Of a stretch of DNA of 64,000 nt, positions 49,200 through 60,097 are shown in pieces (the stretch's first letter is position 1; each line of letters begins with the position of its first letter). This DNA comes from Arabidopsis thaliana (taxonomy: Eukaryota; Streptophyta; Magnoliopsida; Brassicales; Brassicaceae). The notes beneath the pieces were generated by a model, which worked only from the letters and a program-made list of their open reading frames with translations, made no database searches and was not told the DNA's origin. The stretch spans positions 16,973,971 through 17,037,970 of the forward strand of contig NC_003070.9 in the NCBI RefSeq assembly GCF_000001735.4, given 5' to 3'. The position numbers and the translations under genes are program-made.

Positions 49200-49945
49200 A
49201 CCATATTATAATAACATGTCCAAACTAGGAAACTTAAAACGGAAACGTACATAGTGCCTTCCAAAGCGAGTAACACCTATACCCGCGATAGAAGGACAAT
49301 CACAGAGGACATGTAAGATAGTCTCTTCACCTCCTTCACAAACCTGACATGTACTTGTCTCACCAATGTGTCTACGAAACCTTTTTTCATTTGTCATAAT
49401 CGCTTGGTGACTAACCAACCACAAAAAGCTCGGACTCTCTCTGGTGCAACCACTGTCCATAATCGATCAAAGAAGCTTGACATATTTTGGCTTCGTAACT
49501 CATTATCCGTCAAAAGAGAGCATACGCCGATTTGACTGTAAACCATCCATCCGACGTCTCTCCCATGACAATCTATCCTTTGCTCCGGTCACGTTATCAA
49601 GGACCACCGCTGCCAGCTCTAATCTAATATTATGTGAAACAAAAGGCACAATGTTTTCTAGAACCCAGCCTGTACCATCTCGCTAGTAGTCCTTGAGCCA
49701 CACGTCCACATGACCACTAGGTAACTCCCTGGTTGCTCTCTTTACTAATGATATGTTTGATAACCATTTATCAGCCCAAAATCGTATATTCCAACCATCC
49801 CCTAGCAACCAACTGCTCCCATGAAATATTACTTCCCGCAGGTCTGTCACTACACTCCGCCAAGTTGATGAGCTTTCACTCTTTTTCAACATCCAGGTCC
49901 AGTCTTGTAGATCACCTACCTTATATTTGCTTCTTAATATCTTTG
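49200..49945 (-). mobile_element. LINE (L1-type) inverted segment, distal part: reverse-transcriptase C-terminal region and zf-RVT
   Basis: Minus-strand frames encode the C-terminal part of a plant non-LTR retrotransposon ORF2: STWRSVVTDLREV, GDGWNIRFWADKWL, and the zinc-binding reverse-transcriptase domain (LWLVSHQAIMTNEKRFRRH, CQVCEGGEETILHVLCDCPS). It ends at about 49,206 after FPSLDMLL. Frames are interrupted. The same minus-strand segment resumes at 55,293 on the other side of the copia element. It belongs to the structure described under the twin-priming finding. Confidence 0.85.
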
Positions 49946-50445
49946 TGAAAGTAAGAGCAAGACGGCTACTTTAGGTAATGTTTGAATGAACTTTCCTTTT
50001 GATATTATTTCACTTGAGTTCTAGGTTACATCACAAGTTCCCTTTTATAGCTAAACAATGCTAGGGTTTCAATCATTGTGAACTGACAAATGTCTCAATC
50101 TTGTTATGCTACGCATGTCATCAAGCAATCAAATTTGTTCTCTGTGATGATTGGAGCCGTACAACAAGCGCTCCTCTTCTCTGTCATTATTCTGGCTTTG
50201 TTCTCTTGCACAGGTGGACTTAGCCGTTGAGAAGATGAAGAAGACTTGTTGGGCTTCTCAGACTTGCTGGGCTTCTCATTTAAGTTGATATTGGACTTGT
50301 TAGGTAAGTGGCCCAATATCCCTTTCTCTTTGTTTACTGCAACGACATCGTCTTGACTCCTTGACTTTCAGCTGCATCTGAGTTCTTCTTCGATCTTGTT
50401 TCAGATTCAGGAGCTGAAGGCGGAGCAGTAGAGCTCTTGCTAATA
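49946..50445 (-). repeat. 3' LTR of the copia element
   Basis: 500 bp, same length and almost the same sequence as 54788-55287. On the minus strand it starts TATTAGCAAGAGC and ends ACTTTCA. Confidence 0.93.
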
Positions 50446-51095
50446 TCCCCCTGCAAACCCGGTGTGGGTGGCACAACTACACCGAGTTTGTACCTGAGAG
50501 ATGTAAACGCATTGAACGGAAGCGATTTAGTGAAGATGTCTGCGATCTGCTCATGACCAGGTATGTGTCTGACTTCCAACAGTCCAAGAGCCACTCTTTC
50601 TCTCACATAGTGATAGTGGTTCTCGAAATGCTTTGTTCTCTTGTGAAACGCTGGATTTGCTGTTAGGTAGACCGCAGAGAGATTGTCGCAGTATAGTTGT
50701 GGTGGTTTTAGAAGGGGTACTCGCAATTCCTTCATAATTGAGCTGAGCCATGTGATTTCAGAAGCTGCTTCAGAGAGAGTTCTGTATTCTGCTTCAGTGG
50801 AGCTCTTTGACACAGACGACTGCTTCTGAGAAGACCAGGAGATAAGGTTCAGACCCAGATAAGTGAAGTAGCCTCCGGTTGATCGTCTTGTTTCAGGACA
50901 ACCAGACCAGTCACTGTCACTATAAGCTCGTAATGTGCAATCTGACTTCTTCCTGAAGTTTATTCCCATAGTAACTGTACCCTTAACATATCTTAAAATC
51001 CTTTTCAGCAACAAGAAATCCAGAGTAGTAGGAGCATGCATCTTTTGGTAAACATAGTTCACTGCAAACTGAATATCAGGTCTGGTAAGAGTCAA
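50334..51095 (-). pseudogene. Copia RNase H region (fossil)
   Basis: Recognised by the copia RNase H pattern: YSDSDWSGCPETRRSTGGY, SSTEAEYR, LYCDNLSAVYLTANP and KRTKHFE..YHYVRE. It extends into the 3' LTR as usual for copia polyproteins. Confidence 0.85.
50446..50454 (-). other. Polypurine tract of the copia element
   Basis: GCAGGGGGA on the minus strand directly abuts the 3' LTR, the position where plus-strand DNA synthesis is primed. Confidence 0.7.
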
Positions 51096-51137
51096 ATATT
51101 GGAGCTTACCAGCAAGGCTGCGGAAATATGTTGGGTT

Positions 51138-52109
51138 TTAAAAGGTATCCTGATTCTGTTTCCTTTGTTTGTTTAGCTGAAGAAGCAGAGGAGTCGGCAT
51201 TGGGGCACAGTCACTCATCGATGCTGCAATGGGTAAGTCCTCTGCATACTTTTGCTGAGATAGGAATAGACCTTCAGAATGAAATTGAGCTTGAATTCCC
51301 AAGAAATAATGCATCTGACCCATATCTTTCATCTTGAATCTTTTGTTGAGTTCTGCAAGGAGAGAGGCAAGTGTTTCTGAGCTGTTTCCAGTAATCAGCA
51401 TATCATTGACATACAGGAGAAGAAGAATGATGTCTTTTCCTCTGCTGTAGACGAATAGAGATGGATCTGGAATGCTGCAGTGAAACCCAAATTCCAAGAG
51501 GTATGTACTGAACTTGTCAAACCATGCTCTAGGTGACTGTTTCATCCCGTACAAAGATTTATGAAGATGACAGACATAATTTGGTTTGTCTGGATCTACA
51601 AAACCTGCAGGTTGAGCCATATAGACTGTTTCTGTTAAGTCACCATGGAGAAATGCATTTTGCACGTCCATCTGCTTGATATCCCACTCCATAATCGTTG
51701 CAAGATGTAGAACTCCTCTCACAGTAGCTGTTCTGACGACTGGACTGTAAGTTTCTAAGTAATCTATCCCTTCAGCTTGATTATAACCTTGTGTTACTAA
51801 CCTTGCTTTCAGCTTTTGCAGGGATCCATCTGCATTTAGTTTGGTCCTGAAAATCCATTTGCTGCCTAAAACAAGCATGTCTGGTGTATAAGGAACCAGA
51901 GACCAAGTTTCAGCTTCTTTGCAATTTCCCATTTCTTCTCCCATGGCACCTGTCCATCCTGGGTCTTTTAGAGCTGCAGCAACTGTCTTAGGTTCAGGGT
52001 AAGACACTTTGTGAGTCAGTAAAGCATATCTTGGGTTTGGCTTTCTGATCCCACTCTTTTGTCTTGTGGTCATAGGGTGAGTAGACTGAGTTACAACAGG
52101 CTCTTGCAC
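51138..52109 (-). pseudogene. Copia reverse transcriptase region (fossil)
   Basis: RVT_2-type copia reverse transcriptase: KDPGWTGAMGEEM, LVPYTPDMLVLGSKWIFRTK, KARLVTQGYNQ, QMDVQNAFLHGDLTETVYM, LYGMKQSPRAWF and the LLLYV..ML active-site region. Confidence 0.9.
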
Positions 52110-52115
52110 AGGTTC

Positions 52116-53589
52116 TTAACTAGGTAACATTTCTTCTTGACTTTCATTTTGAGTTGTTGTTGTTGATAACTGATCTAATATTCTTTCTGTAGACTGATCT
52201 GACGTTTCTTCTGCAATACCAGGACTGTGAGAAGAAGAAGAGAAGTTGTTGCCTATAGGAACATGATCTAAGCCCGCCGTACACCCATAACTTCTTTCCT
52301 CTTCCACAGCAGGTACTACAGTCGGTCTTGGTATTGGTATTGGTAGTATAGGTGTTTCTCTTGTAGGTAGTGGAGGAAAATCTTCACTTGTGAATAAACT
52401 GTCATCTGATTTAGGTTGAGGTTTACTTACTGTGTTGATTCCCTTTGTCCAGGCTAGCATCAAAGGAGTAAGACTTCCTGAATTTGGTCTTGAATGAGAC
52501 TGAGCAAAAGGGAAGACAGTTTCATCAAAGATGACATGGCGACTGATGTAAACCCTTCCAGTTGAAGGTAAGAAGCACCTGTACCCCTTGTATTTATCAT
52601 TATAACCCAGAAACACACACTTGAGTGATCTAGGATCAAACTTGTTAGACGCATAATCTCTCAAGGTGGGATAGCAGGCACAACCAAAGACTCTGAGTGC
52701 TGAGTATTCTGGAGGCTTACCATGCAGCTTCTCATAAGGACTGTACTTCTCATCTAGAGCTGTTGTAGGAAGGAGATTGATTAAGAAACTCGCAGTGTAG
52801 AAGGCTTCTACCCAAAACTTCTGAGGACGGGTACTCTGAAACATCATTGAGAGACCAAGTTCAATAATGTGTCTATGTTTTCTTTCAGCTAACCCATTCT
52901 GTTGTGAAGTGTAGGGACAAGAGATAAGCTGTTTGATCCCGCATTGTTGTAGGTGATCAGTTAGCTTTCTGCTTGTGAACTCTCCCCCTCCATCACACTG
53001 GAAAGATCCAATCTTGGTTTGATATTGATTTTCAACCATATCTTGGAACACAGTAAAGGTATGAGTAAAGTCTGATTTGAGCTTTAATGGGTAGAACCAG
53101 CAAAATCTTGAGTAGTTATCAATGAACACTGCATAATAACTGAATCCTTGATTTGATTTAATAGGTCAAGGACCCCAGAGATCACAGTGTATTCTCTCTA
53201 GAGGTCTAGTAGCTACAAAAAGTTGAAGCAGAAAAAGGGAGTCTAACACTTTTCCCAAGCTGGCAAGACTCACACACCATCTTGGTACTTTTATTTCCAA
53301 CACTGATAGATTTGTTTGCAGATAGCACTTGAAGGACTTGAGAGTGAGGATGCCCCAGTCGTTGATGCCATATATCTTCACTCGCTCCTTGCTGTCTTGA
53401 AGAGTAGAGTGCTTGAACTGGTGAGTCCTTCAACACATAAAGTCCCTTACTATGCTTTCCCTTTGTCAACAGTTTCCTTGTTGCCTTATCATAGATTCGA
53501 ACATCATCACAGTCAAATTGAAATACGCAGGGATAGTCATTGGTGAGCTTGGAAACTGACAAAAAGGGTTTAGAGATATCAGGACACAC
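52116..53589 (-). pseudogene. Copia integrase region (fossil)
   Basis: GAG-pre-integrase zinc motif WHQRLGHPHSQVLQVL and CESCQLGK, followed by an rve-type integrase core (HCDLWGP, FIDNYSRFCWFYPLK, FQCDGGGEFTS, SCPYTSQQNGLAERKHRHI) and the usual post-core FGCACYP and LKCVFLGY segment. Confidence 0.88.
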
Positions 53590-53640
53590 AAGAACATCAT
53601 TTAAAGGTAAGTTACCTGAAGTAGAAGGAAGACTGCCTAA

Positions 53641-54765
53641 TCATGTGTGTGTTATGGGAAGAAAGTTTCCATTTCCCACCATTACTGAGTCACTTCCTTC
53701 ATACAGCTGAGTCTGACTGAGCTTGTGAGGTGCATTGGTGATGTGAGCAGTAGAGCCAGAGTCACCTACCCATTCACCACCGGATTGATCTGTGACATCA
53801 GTTATCCTGAGTATTGCAAGAGCTGCTGGCAGATCCTCATCTTGGTAGCTGTTGTTGAACCGATGCCAACACTTCAAAGCATGATGACCAGGTTTGCCAC
53901 AGATCTGACAAATGACTCTTTCTCCATTTGAGTTTTGTGAAATTTGTTGATGAAAACCTCTACCACGTGTGGAGAATGAATCTTTGCTTTTTCCACTCCC
54001 AAATCTTTAGTTGCCTTTTCCTCGGTTGTTGTTGTTGTTGTAGTAACCAGAGGAGTCTGATCTTGAAGCATTGAAAGCCATGTGAGGTGAAGTTTCAGTA
54101 TCAGGACCATAGCTGTTCAGCCTATCAGCAAATCCTGTCAGCCTTGAAATCACACTCTCAAAGGTAGGTGGTGGCTGAGTATCCATTGAACCTTCTACAG
54201 ATGTTTTGATAGGCTCATACTCTCTACCTAACCCATGAAGTGCAGCAAATATCTTCATCTGTTCACTAACAGGACTGCCTATGGAAGCTAGCTGTTCACA
54301 AACCCTCTTTATCTCCTTAAGGTAAGTTTCCATGGATTTATCCTGTTTATCTATGGTTTGAAGCTTTCTCTGTAGCTCAAAGAGTCGTGATGAAGATACC
54401 TTATTGCAGTGTTGAGCCAAAGCATTCCAGACTTGATAGGAGGTGGCACAGTTGACAACTTCCTGCATGATGTCTTCATTCAGAGATCCCAACAGCCAGG
54501 CTCGGACTACTTGGTCAGATCTGTTCCAGGTATGATACTCTGGATTTGGTACCTCAATAGTAAGACCATCGATGTTGTTGAATGGAGTTGTTGCAGGAGG
54601 AGGCTTGAGTGACCCATTGACAAAGCCTAGAAGGTTTTGGCCAGAAAGAAAGGACTCAAACTGTGTCTTCTTAAGAGAGTAGTTTTGCTCATTGAGCTTA
54701 ACAGTGACACAGTTGGAGATGTGAAGAACAGGAGGTGAGTAGAGTTGGATAGATTGATCCATCAT
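53641..54765 (-). pseudogene. Copia gag and protease region (fossil)
   Basis: UBN2-type gag (NEQNYSLKKTQFESFLSGQ, VVRAWLLGSLNEDIM, NKVSSSRLFELQRKLQTI), a CCHC zinc knuckle (CQICGKPGHHALKCW) and the aspartic protease motif WVGDSGSTAHIT. Confidence 0.85.
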
Positions 54766-54775
54766 AGACCGCTGT

Positions 54776-54787
54776 GCTCTGATACCA
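54776..54787 (-). other. Primer-binding site of the copia element
   Basis: TGGTATCAGAGC on the minus strand, directly inside the 5' LTR. This is the standard plant site complementary to the 3' end of initiator tRNA-Met. Confidence 0.92.
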
Positions 54788-55287
54788 TGAAAGTAAGAGC
54801 AAGACGGCTACTTTAGGTAATGTTTGAGTGACTTTCCTTTTGATATTATTTCACTTGAGTTCTAGGTTACATCACAAGTTCCCTTTTATAGCTAAACAAT
54901 GCTAGGGTTTCAATCATTGTGAACTGACAGATGTCTCAATCTTGTTATGCTACGCAGGTCATCAAGCAATCAAATCTGTTTTCTGTGATGATTGGAGCCG
55001 TACAACAAGCGCTCCTCTTCTCTGTCATTATTCTGGCTTTGTTCTCTTGCACAGGTGGACTTAGCCGTTGAGAAGATGAAGAAGACTTGTTGGGCTTCTC
55101 AGACTTGCTAGGCTTCTCATTTTAGTTGACATTAGGCTTGTTAGGTGAGTGGCCCAATATCCCTTTCTCTTTGCTTACTGCAACGACATCGTCTTGACTC
55201 CTTAACTCTTCAGCTACATCTGAGTTCTTCTTCGATCTTGTTTCAGATTCAGGAGCTGAAGGCGGAGCAGTAGAGCTCTTGCTAATA
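54788..55287 (-). repeat. 5' LTR of the copia element
   Basis: 500-bp partner of 49946-50445. It is followed on the plus side by the second CTTTG target copy (55288-55292). Confidence 0.93.
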
Positions 55288-55292
55288 CTTTG

Positions 55293-55655
55293 CTCACAAA
55301 CACGTATGATCATGTAACAGTCTCCATCCTACCTTTGTCACAAGCGATGTGTTCAAATCCTTTCCAGACCACCCTCTGTCCGTGGACGACAAACCCTATC
55401 CCAAGCAACCAAATGTTGTTTTCTCTTTTCTGGTGTACTTCCCCATAAAAAGCCTCTTGAAACTTTATCCAAACCATCGCCAATCGATTTTGGTAAAGAT
55501 ATTGTGCTCATGGTATGAATCAATATAGATGCCAACACTGATTTGGTCAATGTTAGTCTTCTTGCAAACTCAAAGAGCAGCCTTTCCATCCCGGTAGCTT
55601 TGATGACACTTTTTCGAACAAAATAGTATTAGCGCGGAGAAGATGAGAATTCTTT
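55293..55655 (-). mobile_element. LINE inverted segment, proximal part: reverse-transcriptase thumb region
   Basis: Minus-strand frames ANTILFEKVSSKLPGWKG, then RLTLTKSVLASILIHTMST, then DKVSRGFLWGSTPEKRKQHL and LVAWDRVC are the typical end of a plant L1 reverse transcriptase. It was split from 49,200-49,945 by the copia insertion: the CTTTG duplication marks the break. At about 55,650 orientation switches to the plus-strand LINE segment. Confidence 0.88.
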
Positions 55656-56413
55656 AAGGATACTTTTGGGATGGTTGTATGGAAACTTGGGCTGTATGGA
55701 AAAAATGGCGGAAAGCACTTGGTCGACCAATGTTTGCCATGGGAGTTTGGTGGAGCTTGAAATAGAGGTGTGGTTATGTGTTTGGCGAATTGGAAAAATG
55801 TCGGGAAAGAGTAAAGTTTACCAGAGAATTGGGACAAGAAGTAAGCCGTGCACATAACTCACTTCGGGAGAGTATAGGTACGGGTGTGAGAGTTGAGCGA
55901 ATGGTAACGTGGAGACCACCGCGGGACGAGTAGTTAAAGCTAGATACGACTGGTCCTTTCACAAGAATCCAGTTTTGACTACAGCGGGGGGACTCATACG
56001 GGATGCAACAGGTAGTTGGTGTGGAGGATTTGCTCTCAATATCGGTGTTTGTTCAGCTCCTTTAGCGGAACTGTGGGGAGTTTACTATGGACTTTACCTA
56101 ACTTGGGAGAGACATATCACAAGATTAGAGGTCGAGGTTGATTCGGAGTTGGTGGTTGGATTCTTAAGCAAGGGGATTAGTGATTCTCATCCCTTGTCTT
56201 TCGTGGTACATATGTGTCATGACTTTTTATCTAGGAACTAGATAGTCTGGACTTCACATGTATATAGGGAGGCTAACCGCCTAGCGGATGAGTTAGAAAA
56301 CTATGCTTTTACTTTACCATTAACCTTTCATATGTTAAAGGTTGTTCCACATGTTGAGACGATTTTTCAGGATGATGACCGCGAAATTGCGTTTCTGAGG
56401 CATGTCCGTCTTT
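55656..56413 (+). mobile_element. LINE 3' segment, plus orientation: linker and RNase H domain
   Basis: Plus-strand frames encode the C-terminal ORF2 RNase H domain of the same type of LINE: LLGWLYGNLG, GTGVRVERMVTWRPP, TAGGLIRDATGSWCGGFALN, PLAELWGVYYGLYLTWERH, LEVEVDSELVVGFLSKG, VYREANRLADELENYAF, ending at VRL and a stop (56413-56415). Several frame breaks. The domain order continues exactly where the inverted minus-strand segment stops (SLDMLL at 49,206), which supports one element with an inverted 5' part. Confidence 0.88.
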
Positions 56414-56850
56414 AGTTTTTTTTGTTTTTTGGGGGGGGGGGGCGGAAGTTGTTCTCCCGGGTTGCACAGAAATTAGCGAGTAACACCTTAAACACATAAA
56501 ACGACACCAAACCCGAGCACATTATCTATGAAATATACCAAGCCAAGTTAGAAGAAGAGAAACACTTTGAGGATTATAGTGATGCTTCCTTGATAGCAGG
56601 TCAAGTCGGCATCTAATAGAGTTATTAATATCCTGAATTAGAGCTGAGCTTGGCCTCGAAAAGTTATTGTGAGGTCTAGAGATTCTTTCCCTCCAAATGA
56701 GATAAATAGACGCTTGAAAAGCCAACTTAAGAATCAAAGCAATGTTCTTCTTCCTGCTAGGATTTTTAAGCATCTGACTCCTGCATCAAACAAAGATGGC
56801 AGAGAAACATGGGCCTTGCAGTGAAAGAACTCCATACTTCTATAGAGTAA
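56414..56850 (-). mobile_element. 5'-truncated LINE fragment of another subfamily with tail
   Basis: Minus-strand frame LKNPSRKKNIALILKLAFQA, then SIYLIWRERISRPHNN and LLLTWLGIFHR, is the C-terminus of a Ta11-like LINE ORF2. Its 3' UTR runs left to an A-rich tail (plus-strand TTTTTTTTGTTTTTTGGGGG at about 56,416-56,440). It abuts the end of the previous LINE, so it probably inserted into that element's 3' end. Confidence 0.75.
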
Positions 56851-57366
56851 GAGCAATAGAAAAACATATGTTATCTTATATTTTCCTTAATTTTATATTA
56901 ATTCTTTGTAAAGTTTAATTTTCATATTTTTACTACTTTAAAAAGAAATATTTTGTTTTTTTAAAACTTAATAATTGTTTTGTACTTGTAATTGGTTTTA
57001 GAAAGATATTTTTTTATAAAAAAGGGTATTTTTAAATATAATGTCTTTTAAAAACTACAAATTTGCAAAATATTTTTATAAATGAATAATTATTAATTTT
57101 TCATTAAATTAGTACTATTTAAAATTTATAGTTTTTTATCAGTTGCAAGTGCAACATTATTAATTTATAGAGATTTTAGTGTACACTTCTATAAATAAAT
57201 CAATTCATTGAGATTTTTTTTCACTATTCATCAAAAATATTAAAATTAAGAATAGTAAAAAGCTCTTCATTTGCATAAGAAAAAAACAAAAAACAGAAAA
57301 CAAAAAAAAAAGACAAAGTAAGGAGGCCAGACAGCAGACCCGTCTCTCTCCGTCTCCATCTCCGCC
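56851..57366. other. UBC15 upstream region
   Basis: AT-rich DNA, then an A-rich leader and CT-rich sequence (CGTCTCTCTCCGTCTCCATC) just before the start codon. It should hold the promoter. No gene. Confidence 0.5.
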
Positions 57367-58997
57367 ATGACCAGCTCTTCCGCTCCTTCACGCAAGGTCG
57401 CTCTCTTTCTCTCACATGTCTTCAAATTCATGTTTCTCTTTACAAAAACTTTGATGATTCAATCTGAGAAATTGTGTTCTTTCATTCATGCGTAGGCTTT
57501 AAGCAAGATCGCGTGTAATAGGTTGCAGAAAGAGCTTTCTGAGTGGCAATTGAATCCCCCCACTGGATTTCGTCACAAAGTCACTGATAATCTTCAAAAG
57601 TATCAACCTTTATGTCTCTGTCTTTGAAATGAGTTTTTTTTCTTTCTGTGATTTTGATTTGAATGCGTATCTTTGTGTGTGATCTTAAGATGGACAATAG
57701 ATGTTACCGGAGCTCCAGGGACACTTTACGCTAATGAGACTTATCAGCTTCAGGTTGAATTTCCTGAACATTACCCTATGGAAGCACCCCAGGCAAGTTT
57801 TGTTTTTTTTCTCTGATTCGTGAGATTTTGAATCAAACTGTGTTCTTTTGTTGGTTTTGGTGTCTCTTTGGTTGGCTAGAAGTCTCTCACTGATAAAATT
57901 CTTGGGTTTGCTTCTGTAGAGAGACTTTGTTATGGATGTTTCATGTTTTAATTCGAACTTATTGTAAAAAAGTTTTTTGTTTTATGTTTTGGTGTCTCTT
58001 GGATTGGAGCTACTGTGGAGGAGAATGACTTATTTTTCCCTGTTGTGTTGAGCAGGTAGTGTTTGTTTCTCCGGCACCTTCACATCCACATATATACAGC
58101 AATGGACATATTTGTTTAGGTATTGCTTGCTATCTCTTGGTTACTGTCTGCTCTGCATATGCTTATGTTTAGTTTTGATCAAAGCAAGGGTTTGTCGAAT
58201 TGATATGTAGATGTAGAATCGGTTAGACTCTGCATTTCATAGTTTTCTGGTCAAACAAGAAAGTGAATATTGCTGAGTTTTAAGATATGTTGATGATTAT
58301 TGATAAGTGTTATCACTCAAAACTGTTTTTATTGTATACCCCCATGCGTGTAGATCCTTTTCCTTAGTATCTATGATACTTCATTGTTTAAGATAGAGTT
58401 ACTTAGACATGTTGTAGCAGCCTCTCCATGTTTGCTTTTACTTAAACGTTTACCATATGATGAATTGCATTAGAATCGTCTGTCTTAGATTGTAGGTTGT
58501 ATTCTTTACCAAAACCGAAATCTTTTTCAGATATCATAGAGCTCTCATGTGTCTGTACTCATTTGCCTCTAAGTTGGACTCTAATCAAAATCCTCAAAAA
58601 GCTCTGAACCAATCTGAAATTATGCAACTCTTACTACCATTTACGACTTAGCAGTCCAATACATGGTTATCAAACTGAAAAGCTGTGTTGTTGGTTTATC
58701 AGATATTCTATATGACTCATGGTCACCAGCAATGACAGTGAATTCAGTCTGCATCAGCATTCTTTCGATGCTATCAAGTTCACCCGCAAAGGTTCTTTCT
58801 TCTTCTTCGTGTTTCCCTATTGACAAGTTACCCAAAGTACTGTGAATTATGAGGTCTGAAACTAAGAATATCAATGTGTTTTTTATTCCGCCTTATTGCA
58901 GCAACGCCCTGCGGATAACGATCGTTATGTGAAGAACTGTAAGAATGGGAGGTCTCCTAAGGAGACGAGGTGGTGGTTCCATGACGACAAGGTTTGA
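57367..58997 (+). CDS. UBC15: Ubiquitin-conjugating enzyme E2 15
   Basis: Six exons: 57367-57396, 57496-57599, 57690-57792, 58056-58119, 58703-58791 and 58902-58997, total 486 nt and 161 residues, the family size. It accepts ubiquitin from E1 on its active-site Cys and passes it to substrates with E3 partners. UBC fold: LQKELSEWQLNPPTGF, YQLQVEFPEHYPMEAPQVVF, SHPHIYSNGHICLDIL with the catalytic Cys, DSWSPAMTVNSVCISILSML. The C-terminal tail RWWFHDDKV is the mark of the plant UBC15-18 group. HPH instead of HPN before the active site is normal for that group. Intron 3 uses a GC donor (CAG|GCAAGT). From memory At1g45050. Confidence 0.96.
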
Positions 58998-59335
58998 TGC
59001 ACGACCAAGATTAAAGAGAAGCCTTAATATGTTAATGATGACATTTAAAAATGTCAAAACCTAACTTTTTGTCTCACTCTTACTATGGAATATGTCAAGT
59101 GAAGAGCTCTGAATTACATAAGAGAACACTGAGAGCGGGAATCTATATTTCGTACTGAACATGTCCACAAAAAGATCAATTAATGCTAAACAATAAGTTG
59201 TCATTAATGCCAATAGTTATTACACAAATGTTTTTTTCATCCAAATGTCTCTAAAAATGTATATATACATTTATTAGGATTTTTGATTTTCTGATTTGGG
59301 TCTGTCTATTCAATAAATTTCCTCTCTGGTGGAGA
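58998..59335. other. UBC15 3' flank
   Basis: 3' UTR and AT-rich spacer before the next LINE fragment. Nothing else seen. Confidence 0.5.
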
Positions 59336-59830
59336 GGTGACTGTCACCAACTTCTTCCCTAAGCCTAAGGGAAAGATTTGTTAGAGTTGAGCCGAATATT
59401 TCTCTCTCGCCAAATATGGTAAACTGAGGCTTGGTACGCTAATTTGAGAATGAAAGCCACCTTTTTATCCCGGCAAGGATGTCTAAGCCATCTTGCACTA
59501 TCTTTAAACATCCTTGGAGGGGTAACACGTGCGTTAGAGCAGAAAAACGACCATACCTCGTGCGAGAAAGGACAATCAAAGAACACATGCTGCCTTGTCT
59601 CATCAAGCGCATTGCAGAGCAGGCAAAGTGAAGGGACCTGAATCCCCCAACTAATAAACCTATCACAAATATGCAAACGATTTCTATTGGCCACCCAAAC
59701 AATGAAAGCATGAGGGGAAATATTTCAAGAGAACCACACCTAATCATACCAGTCCACTTTAGGACCAGTAGGGTGGAGATGGTGCCAAGTATCACAGGAC
59801 CAAAAGTTGTTTAAAATTGATCACCTCTAA
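59336..59830 (-). mobile_element. LINE fragment (zf-RVT and C-terminal region of ORF2)
   Basis: Minus-strand frame MANRNRLHICDRFISWGIQV, then CLLCNALDETRQHVFFDCPF and SHEVWSFFCSNARV, is the zinc-binding reverse-transcriptase domain. KKVAFILKLAYQASVYHIWR is the ORF2 tail also seen at 56,522-56,773. Frames shift between the two overlapping pieces. No poly(A) or target duplication identified, so it is a remnant. Confidence 0.8.
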
Positions 59831-60097
59831 AACTCAATTGATGGAGTTTCAAGATATTTTCAAAATTGATCACCTCTAAATATTCTCACCAATCTACTTC
59901 AATAAAAAAATATTTATTAAAATAACAATGGGAAGAAACTCCATATACAGTTACATCGATGAAAAATCAGAACTAACAAATAAACAAAACTATGAAAAAA
60001 AATAAGAAAGAAGAGACTTTTAACTAGTAATTAGTTAGCAAATCTTAAACCAATCGAAAACGAAAGTAGCATATGGTTGAGTAGATGACACAGACGC

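Larger units (their letters stand above)
49946..55287 (-). mobile_element. Ty1/copia LTR retrotransposon, nearly full length, broken
   Basis: Complete structure in minus orientation: two 500-bp LTRs (49946-50445 and 54788-55287), a 5-bp target duplication CTTTG (49941-49945 and 55288-55292), a primer-binding site complementary to initiator tRNA-Met next to the 5' LTR, and a polypurine tract next to the 3' LTR. Gag comes first, then protease, integrase, reverse transcriptase and RNase H, the copia order. The coding region is interrupted roughly half a dozen times, so the copy is a fossil that cannot act on its own. The LTRs differ at about 3 percent of positions by eye. At a commonly used plant rate of about 7e-9 per site per year that suggests about 2 million years. 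It lies inside a LINE. Confidence 0.93.
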
